This document shows, piece after piece, positions 62,732 to 64,000 of a stretch of 64,000 nucleotides of DNA (position 1 is its first letter; every line of letters begins with the position of its first letter). The notes under the pieces were generated by a model. The model had not been told where the DNA came from and did no database searches. It saw only the letters and a program-made list of their open reading frames with translations. Source of the DNA: Henckelia pumila (lineage: Eukaryota > Streptophyta > Magnoliopsida > Lamiales > Gesneriaceae); assembly GCF_033568475.1 (NCBI RefSeq), contig NC_133123.1:137910242-137974241 (forward strand). Reading direction: 5' to 3'. The position numbers and the translations under genes are program-made.

Positions 62732-63423
62732 GCTCACGGCCGCAGCAGAAACGAGAATAGGGGGGCGATCGGGTTAGGGTTCCAGGTGGAGTTCCGGGTC
62801 GGGTTGGTGGTCCGGGTCAAGTCAGTGGGTCATGGGTTATGTTAGTTGGATCCGGGTCCGGGTCCGGGTTAAGTTAGTTGGGCTCGGGTATTTTTATTTT
62901 TAAGTTAATTAATAAGTTTAAGTGTTTAATTGGGCTAATTAGTTTAATTAAATTAATAGGCTATATTTAATTTTCTTAGTGGGCTTAAATAATTAATTTA
63001 AGTTGTCCACTAATTTTTATGGGCTATAGAGCTCATGGAAATTATTGGGCCAGTTTTTGGGCTTTTGGGCCCATTGAGCCGGAATAGAGTGTTATTGGGC
63101 CAGGATTGTTTTAATGGACTTTAATTAATTATTTGGGCTTAGAATAATTATTATTGGGCATAAGTATGTTAATGGGCCAGCAGTTTAGTACAACCCATGA
63201 GAAATTGCATGTGTCCTGAATATATATTTAATTATTTTTATGCATGGAAGTTATTTTTAATATTTATATGTTAGTATGAAATTAAATTAAATATATATGA
63301 AGGACACACATTTTATTTAAGTACATGCATTCATGAAATAATTTTTATGCATGATTTAATGTTTAAGGTTGAGCAAATGAAAATAGTTTTATGTTGGAAG
63401 TTGAAGTAGTGTGACAATTTAAG

Positions 63424-63492
63424 GGGGATTCGTCCCCATATGTGAACTATTGAAGGGCAGTTTACTGCCAATTTAAGAGGTGATTCGTCACC
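63424..63492 (+). other. Mini-hairpin array in plus-strand gypsy LTR
   Basis: GGGGA-TTCG-TCCCC (63424-63437), GGCAG-TTTA-CTGCC (63456-63469) and GGTGA-TTCG-TCACC (63479-63492). All have perfect 5-bp stems, two of them closed by TTCG. Confidence 0.8.
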
Positions 63493-64000
63493 GACACGTA
63501 CGTTGGTTTACCACGCTGATCAGTATTTAATGTATGTATGGTTACACTATGGATACGACCTTTCGATGTTAGAAAATATTTTGCTCAACAATGTTTATGT
63601 ATTATTATGATATTCAAGTTTAATTTAAGTTTATGTTATGTTCATGATATTTTTAAGCATGCTCATTCATGTATATGTTATGTATTAGTATTAAAGTGAT
63701 TTAAATTATTTTAAACCCTTGTTATGTTAGCATGTTGGGCCTCTAGGCTCACTACACTGATACGGTGCAGGTGAGTACGTAGAGGAGGACGTAGTACCCA
63801 CCGACGGCGAGGACCTATGAGCGGACATGCAGTAACCCCGTGACCGTTGTCTGAGTCTACGTCATGTTTTAAATATTTTTATCATGTCATACATTTTATT
63901 TATTTTGCTTATGTTAGTATTTTATTAAATGTTTGACTCAGATATTTAATTTATTAAAGGTTGCATTTTATTTAAGTTATTTATTTTTAAATCTATTTAT

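Larger units (their letters stand above)
61589..64000 (+). mobile_element. Gypsy chromovirus LTR, plus orientation, cut by window edge
   Basis: Begins TGTAACACCCGATATT at 61589 and follows the same layout as the LTRs at 4283-6909 and 16309-19350. The order is an AT-rich start with 'ggaccgtggacggacgagatg', the GC hairpin cluster (62656-62731), an 'aagcccaat' type region, mini-hairpins (63424-63492), and 'gggcctctaggctcactac' followed by the CAG-GTGAGTA motif. It is diverged from both. Whether it is solo or part of a full element cannot be seen. Confidence 0.88.

Noticed and set aside
62151..62845. Open frames of 119 and 144 codons inside the plus-strand gypsy LTR
   Set aside because: They cover the GC-rich hairpin part of the LTR, are low complexity (Gly/Ser/Arg-rich) and have no counterpart frame in the related LTRs.

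Overview
The window is plant nuclear DNA, most likely from a eudicot. The evidence is long AT-rich intergenic DNA, spliced genes with short GT-AG introns, and dense plant transposons of many classes: Ty3/gypsy chromovirus, Ty1/copia, CACTA, Helitron and several MITE families. The species cannot be named from sequence alone; the MITE set would fit an asterid such as Lamiales, but that is a guess.

Layout. (1) 1-14188, minus strand: two near-identical Tekay/Del-type chromoviruses arranged in tandem and sharing a central LTR (internal region, LTR, internal region, LTR). The left copy runs off the window. (2) 14189-21350: a Helitron-like element in minus orientation, carrying a nested 3-kb gypsy solo LTR with perfect 5-bp target duplications. 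(3) 21351-28925: a short host segment present twice (21351-22520 and 28208-28925). Copy A is loaded with MITEs, and a 4.66-kb CACTA element with palindromic subterminal arrays lies between the copies. (4) 29889-34845, plus strand: an 18-exon GH35 beta-galactosidase gene of 716 aa that resembles the BGAL16/BGAL6 group and lacks the C-terminal lectin domain. (5) 36661-42316 and 47897-55194, minus strand: two intact 13-exon NRAMP metal-transporter genes (552 and 553 aa) in a head-to-tail tandem duplication that includes their promoters. (6) 55195-61588: promoter, MITEs and degenerate repeats. (7) 61589-64000, plus strand: the start of another gypsy LTR, cut by the window edge.

Function. Only three host genes look functional: one cell-wall/apoplastic beta-galactosidase and two divalent-metal (Mn/Fe-type) transporters. 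The NRAMP paralogues keep identical exon phases, and all 13 exons are colinear. Comparing them gives natural empty sites for several MITE insertions and exposes an inverted intron segment.

The most unusual signal is structural and lies inside the gypsy LTRs. Three divergent LTR types in this window each carry a cluster of long GC-rich hairpins and, about 0.7-1 kb downstream, an array of tiny 5-6-bp-stem hairpins, often with UUCG loops. The stem sequences differ between types while pairing is kept, which points to selection on RNA or DNA secondary structure. I see no rRNA, tRNA or CRISPR features.
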